From: Anaspis maculata
Lineage: Eukaryota > Arthropoda > Insecta > Coleoptera > Scraptiidae
Direction: 5' to 3'
NCBI GenBank assembly: GCA_949128115.1
Contig: OX421965.1
Coordinates: 11,315,420 to 11,379,419 of the forward strand
DNA length: 64,000 nt
Positions 47,163 to 58,424 of this stretch are shown piece after piece. The position numbers and the translations under genes are program-made. Within the stretch, counting starts at the first letter, position 1. Every line of letters starts with the position of its first letter. The notes under the pieces were generated by a model that had not been told where the DNA came from, did not search any database, and saw only the letters and a program-made list of their open reading frames with translations.

Positions 47163-47619
47163 TTATAACCACTTTATCTCATCCAAACAAAATTCGGAAA
47201 TTGTGACCAAAATTACCTACCTAGCACCGCTAGGGAACATGGATTTATCAAAAGAACATGGATTTATCTTCATCACACAGGTCGGCCCTGGTGCTTGTAT
47301 TTATAGTTGTTGAATTGGCGATGTTTATAAACATGTCGCTGCTCGCCGATTTTTATTACCCTGCAGTGTCTGCTCCGGCATTGAAGCCCGATAACTGTGC
47401 GATAGCATGTGACTGCTGCGGCGCACCGATTCTCAGTTTTCACGAGCGTAACACGCCGCGGCACCTACTGGTGATCTTTGTAAGATGCAGTTGACCGTCT
47501 GTATTGGTAGTCTGTGGTTTCGCTTACGTTGGCGGCGACTTATGAAAGTTCAATATAGCTTAGTCGAGGTTTGAAGATGGCAGCTATGATTGTATTAGCG
47601 ACAGAATAGACCAAATTTC

Positions 47620-50370
47620 AATTTTAATTGAGCTGCTAAGGTTTGGCAATGGATACCGCACATTTCAAGTTGGCGCGAATTTAAACGGCTGTCAAATTGT
47701 CAACTCAACGGGACTTTTTATTTTTCTTCGTTTTTCTCTTTTGAATGTAGTGGCTTGATTTTGTTCTGCGTCGTGTTGCAAGGTTTTTGTATTTATGAGG
47801 GCCTTTCGCCCATTGGAAGCTCCAAAAACTATTTTGAACCTTCACGAAGACAAATGTGAACCAATTTTTTGTTTCTTGCTAGCGGTATACGAGGTCGCCT
47901 CGCCCCATCCGGGGTAGACCGGAGGCCGAGGACCCAGATGAACTAAACAGGACACAAGCACACGGCTCGGAAAAACAATGCGTAATTTCCACATGACTCC
48001 CACACCGGCCATCACTTCTGACAATAGGACTGTGTATCTTACGTGTTATCCGGGCCCATGCGCGTAGATTTAGGCGCTTGATATGAAACTTCCAGACAAA
48101 TAGCGTCTGTTAACACGTAACATGATCAGAAAAACTATCAATAATCGTTTGTGTAAGTGAAATTTTCAACTATTGATGCTCACTGTTTGTGAGTTGTGAG
48201 ACTGATGTTATTTCAATCGTTTAAACATAAAAACCAATCATTTTGAAGGTGGAATAGGAAGGCACGCTTTCGGTTCTTACAAGAAAGAATGGAAATAAAC
48301 ACTGCGTCATGACAAGTGTACCTAGAAGCGAGAGTCGATACGATGAAGAAAAAGGTTTAATTTTATTCCGTTGTGACCGTTCCCTGTCGGTTCTGATCAC
48401 ACTCAGCCGCTCCTGGTGATTTTCGGAGAGCTTACGGGCGTGGTTTCAGGGCGCCAAGTGATTTCTTGTCTTTAGTAGCTCAGAGTAGTTTCAAAATCAC
48501 TAAATAACTACTTTTGTTATGAATCAAAGAAGGAGGTAGAGAAAGAGTTCAGTAATGGCCATTAATATTTAATAATTGGAAATAATTGTAATTTAACAAG
48601 TTTAAATTATGAAAGAGATGATGATAATGAAAGAATAATGCACAGGGAAAGTAGATGTGGACGAAATATACACTCTAGGTAAGTATAATCAAAATAAAGA
48701 ATTGGGGAAACGAACCAGTACCTCTGTATACTTTACGTGAGTGCACTCCCGAAAATGAGGGTAGCTAGAGTTTTCTCTAAGTTCTTTTTACAATAGATTG
48801 AAGAATTTAATACTAGAAATTTGATTGTTCTTGAATAACGATAACTTTCTAAAATAGTAGCGCGCTAATAAGCATGAATAATAATTGAATATATAAGAAT
48901 GATTGAATAGTCAGAGGTTAATTAATAAATTTTGAGTTCTGGCCTTATTGATGAATTAAAGTTGAGCCCACGAGAGGATTGCCTTGCTTGCTTGACTTCA
49001 AGCCTGGAGGACCTTCACTTTCAAGGATCCAGTGCTGATCAGCAGGTGTTTACGATCGTTGGCTTAGGTGCACAACCCTTCCGTGGAACAAGGCACTAGC
49101 TTCAACATTCCATCTTCATCATTGGTCTGGTGGTTGGGCTCGAAATGGGCTAATTAACTTGATCCTTAGCAGCTTAGTGCTGGTCCCTTGAAGGCCGATT
49201 TTCATTCCAAGCGCAGCGTATAGGTACAGGAAACACCATTTCAGGAGCTTGCGGTAACGGTATGCGAATAAAAAAAACCCTGTTGGAAAGTTCTGGCTCA
49301 ATAAACGAAATTTAAAGAAACTAAAGTTTGCCTTTACCTTCCAATGTTCAAAGGGTTCGCTCCTGGTATAATTTACTTGTGGCTTTAGTAATTTTAGTTG
49401 GACACCATCAGTCCTCTGGCAGCTCAAAATTCATTCTGCTTATCTTTTCGTTACACTCTCTTCTTGCCACCCATAAGTTGATGCGATAAGAAGTTTTTAT
49501 ATTCACTTTCGGGATTCGGATTGAGTTATTCACAGGGTGGCTCGTCACACCGTTTCCGCGAACACGTGGCGTGGAAGTTTTGGTCAGGGCCCTCTCCGAG
49601 TCTCCTCTAACTGAAAGCCTCTGGGGCCAAAAGTAGGCGAGCCGCGAGAGCCACTCTCATATGATACGTTTCAGGCAATCCTTGCTACATGAATGTACTG
49701 CGGATTGCATAAGACTATTCGGCCCAAAAGCTAGGCAGGAGAACGGCAGAAGCCGTATTCGGGGTTGCCAAGTGAACAAGAAATATAAATTTCAATTACT
49801 TCGATATAATAATTTCCCAATTTTGAACTTTCATTCAGTATGGTGTCAGATTCTCTAACTAGAAGAGCGCAAGGAAACATCTTGCAAAACAAATTGATTT
49901 TATAGTGACTAATTGAGGTGACAGTAGGTATATGTAATATAACGTATTATTGGTAACGGCGGCCATGCCAAATCTGACAACATCGCGATTAACAGACTGT
50001 GGATCATTTGCGAAGTAAGCAAGGAACTTCCAATATTTTTATTATTTTGTAAAAACGAACTATACCAAATAGAAATTTGGCTTGCGACTGGTTCTTTATC
50101 ACATTTTTAGTAACTTTTTTGTATCTATCTGGAGACTTAGTCATGAAATAGCCTGGTATTCCATAGAAAAGTCGATATTTGTCTGGATGTTTCAAATTTG
50201 GCACTAAATAGCGACAGTTGCGTCCATGTTGCATCTGCGCCGTCGGGTCAGGAGAACGCACTATTCTGAACCGGAAATGGCTTCTAGCGTCTGGTCTTTG
50301 AGAAGTTGCTATAACGGACGGATGCGACGTACAAAAATTGACTAAGCGGATAAAATGGAGCTTTTCACCA
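47620..50370. other. Intergenic sequence, no supported gene
   Basis: About 2.7 kb without a repeat terminus or exon that I can support. The stretch 48960-49640 is less AT-rich and holds a 102-codon minus-strand frame (49427-49119) of unknown nature. 47880-48020 contains a GC-rich patch. Either might be old retroelement sequence. Confidence 0.35.
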
Positions 50371-51290
50371 AGGTGGAAAATGCGCTAGAAATCCAAGTTT
50401 TTAGCGCACTTCTCCAAACGGGAAGGCGGTTTTGTCCTCGCTTTGTCCGTCCGTCCGTCCGTCACAGCATCTAGTCCTAGACAAAAAGGTTTTTGCAAAA
50501 AAATTTCACTCCAATGGGTAGCTCATGACCTTGTATCCCGAACCAAGAAAAATCTCGACGGAATAATGATAAACAATTACAATAATAACAAATTAGTGTG
50601 ACGCGGCATCGCCGTTGAATGCTGCATTTCAGAAGCCGGCCTGATCTCGAAAGTTATCACATCAAGTACCCGTTATTATCATTTTACAATAATACATATG
50701 CGGAGTTATATTTAGAGGAGAATTTGAACTTAATTTTAATGAAAACTCCACATCGGTGCGAGGTACCAGTCAATAGTTGTGAATTTTTGAAAATGACTCC
50801 GAAGCTACGGCTCGGCCGCAAAAGATGAATAATCTTTTATTCATCATTATTCATCATTATTCATTATTCATCATTATTCATCATTTATTATTTTGTTGCT
50901 TGCTGGTGCTTGATATCCTTTTCTCCGAACAAAACGGAATCCAATACAGAAAATATTTCAACTTGAATGGGTAGCTCATGGCCTTGGTACGCGAACCAAG
51001 GAAAATCTTTCCAAAATAATCATAAACAATTACAATGATAACATTTTGGTGTAAGGCGGCTTCGCCGATTAAGTGCTGGAATTCGCAGTTAGATGTTGAA
51101 AGTTACGATATGCGGGTAGCTACATGTTTTTATAGATATACATTACTACATGTACGGGAATATATTTAGAGAACAATTTGAACTTTTTTTGACAAAAACT
51201 CCACTTCGATACGACCCTCGGGTCAATTGTTATGAATTTTTGAAAACGATCGCATGCATAACTACGGCTTGGCGCATATACGCGTCCCTA
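50371..51290. repeat. Two diverged direct copies of a repeat of about 350-400 bp, with microsatellites
   Basis: Copy 1 (about 50490-50825) and copy 2 (about 50935-51275) share ATGGGTAGCTCATG, AACCAAG, ATAAACAATTACAAT, the CGGC-TCGCCG box and GAATTTTTGAAAA in the same order and orientation. Between them lies an ATTCATC-type microsatellite at 50831-50890. A (GTCC)4 run is at 50445-50460, beside GAAAATGCGCTA, which links it to the elements at 24700 and 63830. Confidence 0.75.
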
Positions 51291-51867
51291 CAAATTTAAA
51301 ATCAGACGTGCCAATAACACTATTTAACATTTTGGAATAGACATTACTAGGTACCTGAAGGATAATGGCACTCAAACTATGAAACATGTTCGCTCAATAA
51401 CAAAAAAAAAGTAGGTAGGTATCACTAAAAATCATGTGACAGACTACCATTTTTTCGGTTTTTCGATAAGAAAAGAATTGTTCCGATTCGAAAATAAACC
51501 CGATATTCGTGTTCAGGAGGTCGAAATCAGTAAGAAAACATTGTTTTATAAGTAACAGAATGACGCTTGTCTGTCTGTCTATCTGTCTGTCCGTGTAGAA
51601 ACTAGGATGATGTACTCCTTCTCGAGAATTGAAGCAAGAGCCTTGGAACTTTTTCCGATGGATAGCTGATGTCCCCCAAGGGTGGCCAGCCAATAGGCAC
51701 TATTCTTGTTATCCATACATCGTTACCATTATTATTAAAAAACAGAGATCTCCTGTGCACTTCGAAAAAGTGGAACTTCTCTTCGGGAAATGAAGCTACA
51801 GCCCTTAAAAATTGAACTTTATCCGATGGATAGCTTAGGTCCTCAAGGACCAAATAGGCAGATCGGC
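51291..51867. other. No supported gene
   Basis: Contains CTGTCTGTCTATCTGTCTGT near 51572 and a stretch (51600-51860) of the same general type as the tandem array that follows. No exon was found. Confidence 0.4.
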
Positions 51868-52390
51868 TTTCATAATTTCGCCGCCATCTTGGCTGCCATA
51901 TTGAAATCTCTTATTAGTGGAACGATTGTCATGAAACTTGAAACTTGTCCTTGTCTAGTACGATCATTCTTATTTTCAAGCTGAATTTCATGATTCTGCC
52001 GCCATCTTGGCTGCCATATTGGAATTTCTTATTAGTGTAACAATTTTCATGAAACTTGGAACTGACTCTTGTCACGTATGATAATTTTTATTTTCAAGCC
52101 AAATTTCATGATTTCGCCACCATCTTCGCCGCCATATTGAAATCTCGTATAAGTGGAAGGATTTTCATGAAACTTGAAAGTTACCCTTGTCTCGGATGAT
52201 CATTCTTATTTTCAAGCTAAGTTTCATGATTTCGCCGCCATCTTGGCTGCCATATTGAAATCTCTTATTAGTTGAACGATTTTCATGAAACTTGGAACTT
52301 ACTCTTGTCTAGCTAGTACGATCATTCTGATTTTCAAGCCGAATTTCATTATTCTGCCGAAATTTTGGCCGCCATATTGGAATTGTTTGC
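51868..52390 (+). repeat. Tandem array of 118-bp units
   Basis: Units containing CGCCGCCATCTTGGCTGCCA restart at 51880, 51998, 52116, 52234 and 52356 (spacings 118, 118, 118, 122). The rest of the unit includes ATGAAACTTG and CTTATTTTCAAGC. About 4.3 copies with moderate divergence. Confidence 0.92.
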
Positions 52391-52464
52391 CCAAATAACG
52401 GTAGAGTAGAGCCCTATAGTTACTTAACATCTTGCGTTCACTAATCCTTCAAAAAGGAAGTGCG

Positions 52465-52655
52465 CTACTGAGCCTCATGCCCATGAGGCATATTCGCTTG
52501 TTTTGAAGCTGTAACCGGTACAGAGGCTTGCGAGTTTTTATTTGATACCGTCCTGCTTATCTGCAGCATGATAACTGAGGGGTAGGGTAGAGCATGTTGT
52601 TTGTTGGGCATGCCGGCATCCCGCATCCATCTTTGCAGGGATGGTAACGAACCTG
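52465..52655 (-). CDS. Candidate terminal exon, unrecognised protein
   Basis: On the minus strand a pyrimidine-rich tract ends in GCCGCAG at about 52656. The open frame then reads GSLPSLQRWMRDAGMPNKQ and runs for about 60 residues to a stop at 52465 (end PHGHEAQ). The composition is coding-like compared with its surroundings. I do not recognise the family and have no neighbouring exon to join it to. Confidence 0.25.
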
Positions 52656-52799
52656 CGGCTTGCACCGGGCACAAAACACAGAAAGGCCAGAAGAGATTTG
52701 CAGATTTTACTTTGAAAGACAAGATTTTATCTGTTGGATTTAAACACGCAAAGCGTTTACAAACACACAAAAACGGTGTTTCCTTTTTGTACTAAAGCG

Positions 52800-54390
52800 C
52801 GGATAAGAATCTCTAATCCTCTTCTGCTTCTCGCATCTTCCTATCTTTATGATTTCTTACACAGCTCTCTATTAGGTACTTGGCCTGCACTGCACAGGTA
52901 ACTCTTTAACTATGGGTACGTAGTTTCGTCTATATTATAGAGGTTCGGTTCACACGATAATGATCCCTTTGAGTAATATTCATATTTATAGAAAATCACA
53001 CAGCAGCTTGGAATTTAATTTGCATAATGCACACAACCCATGGTGCCTTATTGGAATAGTGCGACCGAATGAGCTTCTTGGAGAAGACGATTCCGCTTCA
53101 GGAAATAATTCTACCTAGGAAGTCGCGAACATTGCAAAGTAATCACCGACACAGACGGCTGTGGCTGCTGCGAGAGTTGTGTGTCTATGGAGTTATGCGA
53201 TAATTCTATTCGCTTTTCCTGTAAGTTGCATCCAATCAAAGAACTTAGGAAATCTAATAATCAATCAAATCTAATAATCACTCCAACGTCGGGCGATGAA
53301 AATTTTGAAAAGTGGCGCAACTAGCATCGGAAGAACTTCATCCAAGTTTTAGCAAATTCAGAACTACGTCCAATTCTAAAACAAATCGTGGCCAGTTGAA
53401 CCTAAATAAATGCTGGTACCCTTATCCGCTGATGTCTTGCTTTTATCTGGGCATGGATGCAGTCTACCATCTTAAGTCACCTGTTTATACACCTGTCTCA
53501 AAAATTGGATGCTTCATTTCAAAAAGTATACCTACCTTTTTTTCTTGTTGATTTCTTTAGTTCAATTCCATACTGTTGAACTAGTTACTCACAAGACACT
53601 GCATGTCTCTCAAATCCATCAATGTAATATTCTAGAACTACGGAAATGCCTGTTTTCAGTTGACAGTTTGATTTTATAATAACAAGAAAACCATAACAAT
53701 AAAAATCAAAAAAATCAACCATCTTTACCCTCCTTCATCAACTTAGATATTCATCAGGCTTAATTTTAAACATCCAGACTCAACCTCTGGATTGCCGCCT
53801 TTATTACACTCAGTTTCACTCAGAGACAGTTCAATTTATCTCGAAAGTTCAGATATAAACTCAGAAATTTGGATTTGAACTCGCAATTTCAAACTTGTCT
53901 GAGAAATAAAAAATGAATAGAAATTACCAAGAAATACAATAAGAAGAAACTCATCAGATATGTTCAGATTTTCGCTTAACTCAAACTTACAATATCCGGT
54001 TTTAGTGGCGATTCTGTATCAAACCCGTTGAAATTTAAAGGCCGTAAAAAAAACAGCCAATCGTAAAGCTGATTTCTGATCGTTCCTAGGTGACCAGCGC
54101 CTTTTAAAATTTTACTGGCCCGTTAAAAAGTTACAGAATAGACCCTTTTATCTCGGAAAAACAGAGTCAAACTTGATAATTGTGAATCTATCTCGAGAAT
54201 AGAATTCAGAGTTCACGCTCAGCCGTTCCCATTGAGCCCAGAAATTCAGACCCAAAATCGAATTATTAGACTTGGGCTCAAAATTTTTGCCTGAATCAAA
54301 GTCACAATTACTCAGACTTCATCTCGGAAACTCCGACTTGAGCTCAAACATTCGAACTTAGTTTGGAAATTCCGTCTTGGATTTGGAACT
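52800..54390. other. Intergenic sequence with degenerate internal repetition
   Basis: No supported gene. From about 53780 to 54390 the sequence is built of loosely repeated phrases such as CTCGGAAA, GAACTTAG, AAATTCAGA and GACTTGAGCTCAAA, probably an old tandem repeat that has decayed. Confidence 0.4.
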
Positions 54391-54396
54391 TCATTC

Positions 54397-56010
54397 TTAT
54401 TGGGATGCAGCAAAAGGCGATTTCATGAGATTTTGATTTCACAACTATTTCATGAGATCGGTCTTAATTTAAACAACAGTAAGACAAAAGTCATCAACAT
54501 AATCAAAGGCAAACTAAATGACGAAATTTTGAGCTTTGATGGTTCTGAAGTACAATCTATCAATATCAATGAAAGCATCAAATACTTAGGAGTTGATTTC
54601 AACAACGAAATAACATGTAATTCTCCAGAAATAATCAAAAAGTTGGGCAATAAATTGGACGTCGTGGTTTCTCATCCATATCTAAAAGAGAACCAAAAAC
54701 TAATAATCTTAAATACTTACATTTGGCCCTCCTTGACGTACAACTTTCAAACTGCACCACTATTCACCCTGACCAAGCCATTTTTAAACGATGTGGATGA
54801 AATGGCCAGGTGTGCGTTGAAAGAAATCCTGAGTTTACCTTCAGATCAACCCAACGCCATGATTTACTCAGCAAAAAACAGAAAAGGTTTGCAACTATTC
54901 AGAGCCACCTGGGAAGCTTATGTCCAACACATTAATATAAGCAACCGGCTGTTGAAAGTCAACAATGAGATCGTGTCAAGAACTAGAGACCTACAGGGCG
55001 AAAAAAGGCTTTGCCTAGAAAAACTGGGATTTGATGACGAAGAATTGCTCGATAAGCCGGCAAAAGCTATAAGATCAGCTCTCCGAGATCAAGAGTTCAA
55101 AGAGTGGACAAAAATTACCCATAAAGGAAGAGGGGTCATCCTGTTCCAGGAGTACCCGCAAGCCAACAACATTCTCGACCATAGCGGCCTATTTCCGAAT
55201 TGAAAGACGCCATTAAAATTATCGGTGACGTTGCTCCCGTAAGAGTTCTACCCGGCAGATCCAAGGACGGCACCCAATGTCGGCATTGTTCCGACATTGA
55301 GAACTACGTTCCTGAAACATTGCCACATGTGCTTGGATCCTGCCCGTTCGGTGAACTCTTACGGAATCAACGTCATCATACGGTACGTACTATGATTGCT
55401 GACGCGTTGCGAGTGAAGGGTTTTACGGTCTTCGAGGAGGTGAGTTGTCTCGCGAGCTCAGGCAGTACCAGGCGTGTCGACATCCTGGCTTGGCTATTGA
55501 TAAAAAAAAGAGGGCTGGCTGGATCATAGATCCTACTGTTCGGTTTGAAATTAACGAACACCAACCATCAGACGTTAATATTGAAAAACAGAGGATCTAT
55601 GAGCCAACCATCCCTTTTTTTAAAGAAAAATACGACCTTGGACAAATCGATGTTATCGGGTTGCTTGTCGGCGCTCGTGGGACCATCACCACCCTCTTTA
55701 AAGAGTTTTGTTTCAAATTTGTCATTCCTTCGAAATTATGTAAATCAGTAGCGTCAGTAGCCTTGAAAAAGTCCATTTACATTTTGCGAAACCATTTATA
55801 TAAAATTACTTAGTTCTTTCTTACCTTTATACATCTATATTTACTAAGTTTACAAGCTTAACTATATACCTACTTTTTCGAAATTCAGATTACTATTTAA
55901 GTTTACCTATTATTGTGTTATTTTTTGTGTTATAGTATCCTTTGTATATAAGCAGCCCAAATTGTGGGAAGATGTCATTTTTTCAATAAATGTCTGTATA
56001 TATATCCGTT
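54397..56010 (+). pseudogene. R2-like non-LTR retrotransposon, 5'-truncated and frameshifted
   Basis: The piece begins inside the reverse-transcriptase thumb (plus frame 54400-55203; NLNNSKTKVINI, IKYLGVDFNNEI). It shifts frame near 55200 and continues 55200-55500 with the CCHC knuckle CRHC...LPHVLGSC. It then enters the restriction-like endonuclease region (STRRVDILA). A second shift at an eight-A run near 55503 leads into IIDPTVRFEIN, EKYDLGQIDVIGLLVGARGT and a stop at 55813. CCHC followed by a restriction-like endonuclease at the C terminus is the R2-clade arrangement. An AATAAA lies at 55985 and the 3' end is near 56010. The two frameshifts and missing 5' half make it non-functional; it would otherwise copy itself by target-primed reverse transcription. 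Confidence 0.85.
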
Positions 56011-56155
56011 GAACCTCTTTGATCGGCTTCCATCGGGTCTGGAAGTTCCCCGGTTCTTCCTCACGCCGCCAATCTGCCTGCGTTAGCTGTTTTCTTTTCC
56101 AAAACCAATAACGAGCCAAAACGCTTTGACACTTTATTATTCAGCATTCTATAAC

Positions 56156-57679
56156 TAGGCCAGGCGGTAGGTCATTCTGGATAGAAAAAATTCCGACCAA
56201 AGCTTTTATGGTGTCAAACTCTTCGTAAGGTCAGTAGGTATCTACCACTGAGTTTCCGCCCAAAAACGAGTTGTGCTGATTCCTCCACATCTGCCCAAAG
56301 GTAAAAGATGTCTTGAAGGTGCAAAAAGACCTGTTAAACCCCCGTACTTTTTCATTTTATTTACCTCAATGCAAACGTACAACTCTAACGCAAACATTGG
56401 AAGCATTTGTCATCATCTTTGTGCCAGTCTTACTGTTGAAAAAAAAGATTTCTTTGTGCGGGTCAGATGAATCACATTTAATTGTTTTTCCACACAAGAA
56501 AACGATGGAGCAACATGTATTTTGGATGTTTTCTAATAACTTGTACTTACTGAACCCATTCATGGCGTTAAAATTTCAATAACAGTATTTTTGAAGATTT
56601 TGCCCGCTAAGAAGTGGATAATTTTCACCCGCCTGTTCAGCAGCAGTTTTTTCAATTCTACCAAACACCGTTCTCTAAAATTTTATAGGGAATGACAAGC
56701 TGGAACTGTTTTCTGATGATATTATATCTGGCTTAACCGCGGCACGCTGTTTAAAAGTGTAGGAAACTGATTTCTTTTTGAGCGGTTCTATTTTACCCGC
56801 GTGCGGCCATGCCTACTTGACATAGACCGGACTGATTACACAAGCTTGAAAATGTACTCTCTTCCAGCTTTGAAACACGACCATTAATAATAAAATAATG
56901 TATGATTTCTTCATGAATCAATGTACAAAGTCTCAATAATAATGGTCGCGTTTTAAAGCTGGAAAAGAGTACATTTCCAAGCTCGTGTAATCAGTTCGGT
57001 CTATGTCAAGTAGGCACGGCCGCACACGGGTGAAACAGGACGTCTCGAAAAGAAAACAGTTTTTTAGACTTTCAAGTGCGTGCCGCGGTAAAGCCAGGCA
57101 CGATATCGTTAGAGAAGAGTTTGAGCTTTTCATTCCTTATAAAACTTCCGGAAACGGTGTTTGGTAAAATTGGAAAAATTGCTGCTGAACAGGCGGGTGA
57201 AAATTATTAACTTTTTTGCTGGCAACATCTTCAAAAATGCTGTTATTGAAATTTTAACGCCATGAATGGGTTCAGTAAGTACAAGTTATTAGAACACATC
57301 CAAAATACATGTTGCTCCATCGTTTTCTTGTGTGGAAAAACAATTAAATGTGATTTATCTGACCCGCATAAAGAAATCTTTTTTTTCAACAGTAAGACTG
57401 GCACAGAGATGACGACAAATGCTTCCAATGTTTGCGTTAAAGTTGTACGTTTGCATTGAGGTGAATAAAATGAAAAAGTAGGAAGGTTTAACGGGTCTTT
57501 TTGCACTTTCGAGGCATCCTTTACCTTCGCGCAGATGTGGAGGAATCAGCACAACTCGTTTTTGGGCGGAAACTCAGTGGTAGATAACCACTGAACTTAC
57601 GAAGAGTTTGACACCATAAAAGCTTTGGTCGGAGTTTTTTCCAGATTGTAGTGATTTTACCGACATACCGCCTGGCCTA
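56156..57679. mobile_element. 1.5-kb palindromic element with TAGGCCAGG ends
   Basis: The ends TAGGCCAGGCGGTA and TACCGCCTGGCCTA are inverted copies, flanked by AAC on both sides (56153-56155 and 57680-57682), a 3-bp duplication. The arms are almost complete: 56156-56890 against 56938-57679, with a small centre. The open frames 56313-56582 and 57243-57506 are the same sequence on the two arms. The end motif and duplication length match the elements at 3698 and 15197. Confidence 0.88.
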
Positions 57680-57739
57680 AACAGTGAAATATGAAGATTT
57701 TTTCTGAAAAACAAGCTTATACTTACCTATACTTACATA

Positions 57740-58361
57740 CAGGGTTATTCAAAAGTCCGGAATAAAATTCATAATTTTTTTCCATATTAATTTCGGAAAA
57801 AACGCTCGAACAGGTCGATTTCTAAAAACGGTAAGCCATTTTTTCATGACACGTGTCATATTCTACCGTCAACCCCCTAACCCCAAGCCACCCTTAGTAT
57901 TTTTCTTCAAATGGCACCCGGCAAATGGGTGGCTTGGGGTTAGAGGGTTGACGGTAGAACATGACACGTGTCATGAAAAAACGGCTTACCGTTTTTAGAA
58001 ATCGACCTGTTCGAGCGTTTTTTCCGAAATTAATATGGAAAAAAATTATGAATTTTATTCCGGACTGTTAAGTAAAACTGGGATTCCTCAAAACTTCACG
58101 GTGAAGCGTCCGATCCGATTTTCAATGGTGGATCTGAATAGAGTTTTTGACAAGCTTTCCAACGAGCCCCCACAAGCCATAGGGTGCTATTTGAAAAAAA
58201 ATACTAAGGGTGGCTTGGGGTTAGGGGGTTGACGGTAGAACATGACACGTGTCATGAAAAAACGGCTTACCGTTTTTAGAAATTGACCTGTTCAAGCGTT
58301 TTTTCCGAAATAAATATGGAAAAAAATTATGAATTTTATTCCGGACTTTTGAATAACCTTG
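57740..58361. mobile_element. Foldback element with one left and two right arms
   Basis: The ends CAGGGTTATTCAAAAGTCCGG and CCGGACTTTTGAATAACCTTG are flanked by TA. The left arm (57740-57900) is matched inverted twice, at about 57930-58070 and 58200-58361. Each copy contains ACATGACACGTGTCATG, itself a palindrome. The segment 58070-58190 is a short unrelated filler (perhaps a captured fragment; it reads SKTGIPQNFTVKRPIRFSMV). The element ends 56 bp before the splice acceptor of the channel exon. Confidence 0.85.
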
Positions 58362-58424
58362 TATAATACACTTACCTACATAGTCAAAAATAACATATCC
58401 TAATTTTTACATTCCAGCGGCAGG

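Larger units (their letters stand above)
42281..47516. mobile_element. 5.2-kb TIR element with nested insertions
   Basis: A perfect 27-bp inverted repeat (42281-42307 and 47490-47516) begins CACAGACTACCAATACAG. The direct repeat GTTTCGC lies outside both ends (42274-42280 and 47517-47523), a 7-bp target duplication. The sequence outside both ends belongs to one repeat (about 42120-42280 and 47524-47620, related to 24400-24680), so the insertion split it. The terminal 130-200 bp on each side are GC-rich. Inside are a hAT MITE, a CAGGGTG element with a LINE fragment, a Penelope fragment and a hairpin. No transposase was recognised, so the superfamily is open. Confidence 0.8.

Noticed and set aside
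47258..47494. 78-codon frame with CDCCGAP near the right end of the 5.2-kb element
   Set aside because: The cysteine cluster is short and unsupported by a start, splice sites or family resemblance.
56313..57506. Two similar open frames of 87-89 codons on opposite strands
   Set aside because: They are the same sequence in the two arms of a palindrome and resemble no protein. Their similarity reflects the repeat and not selection on a protein.
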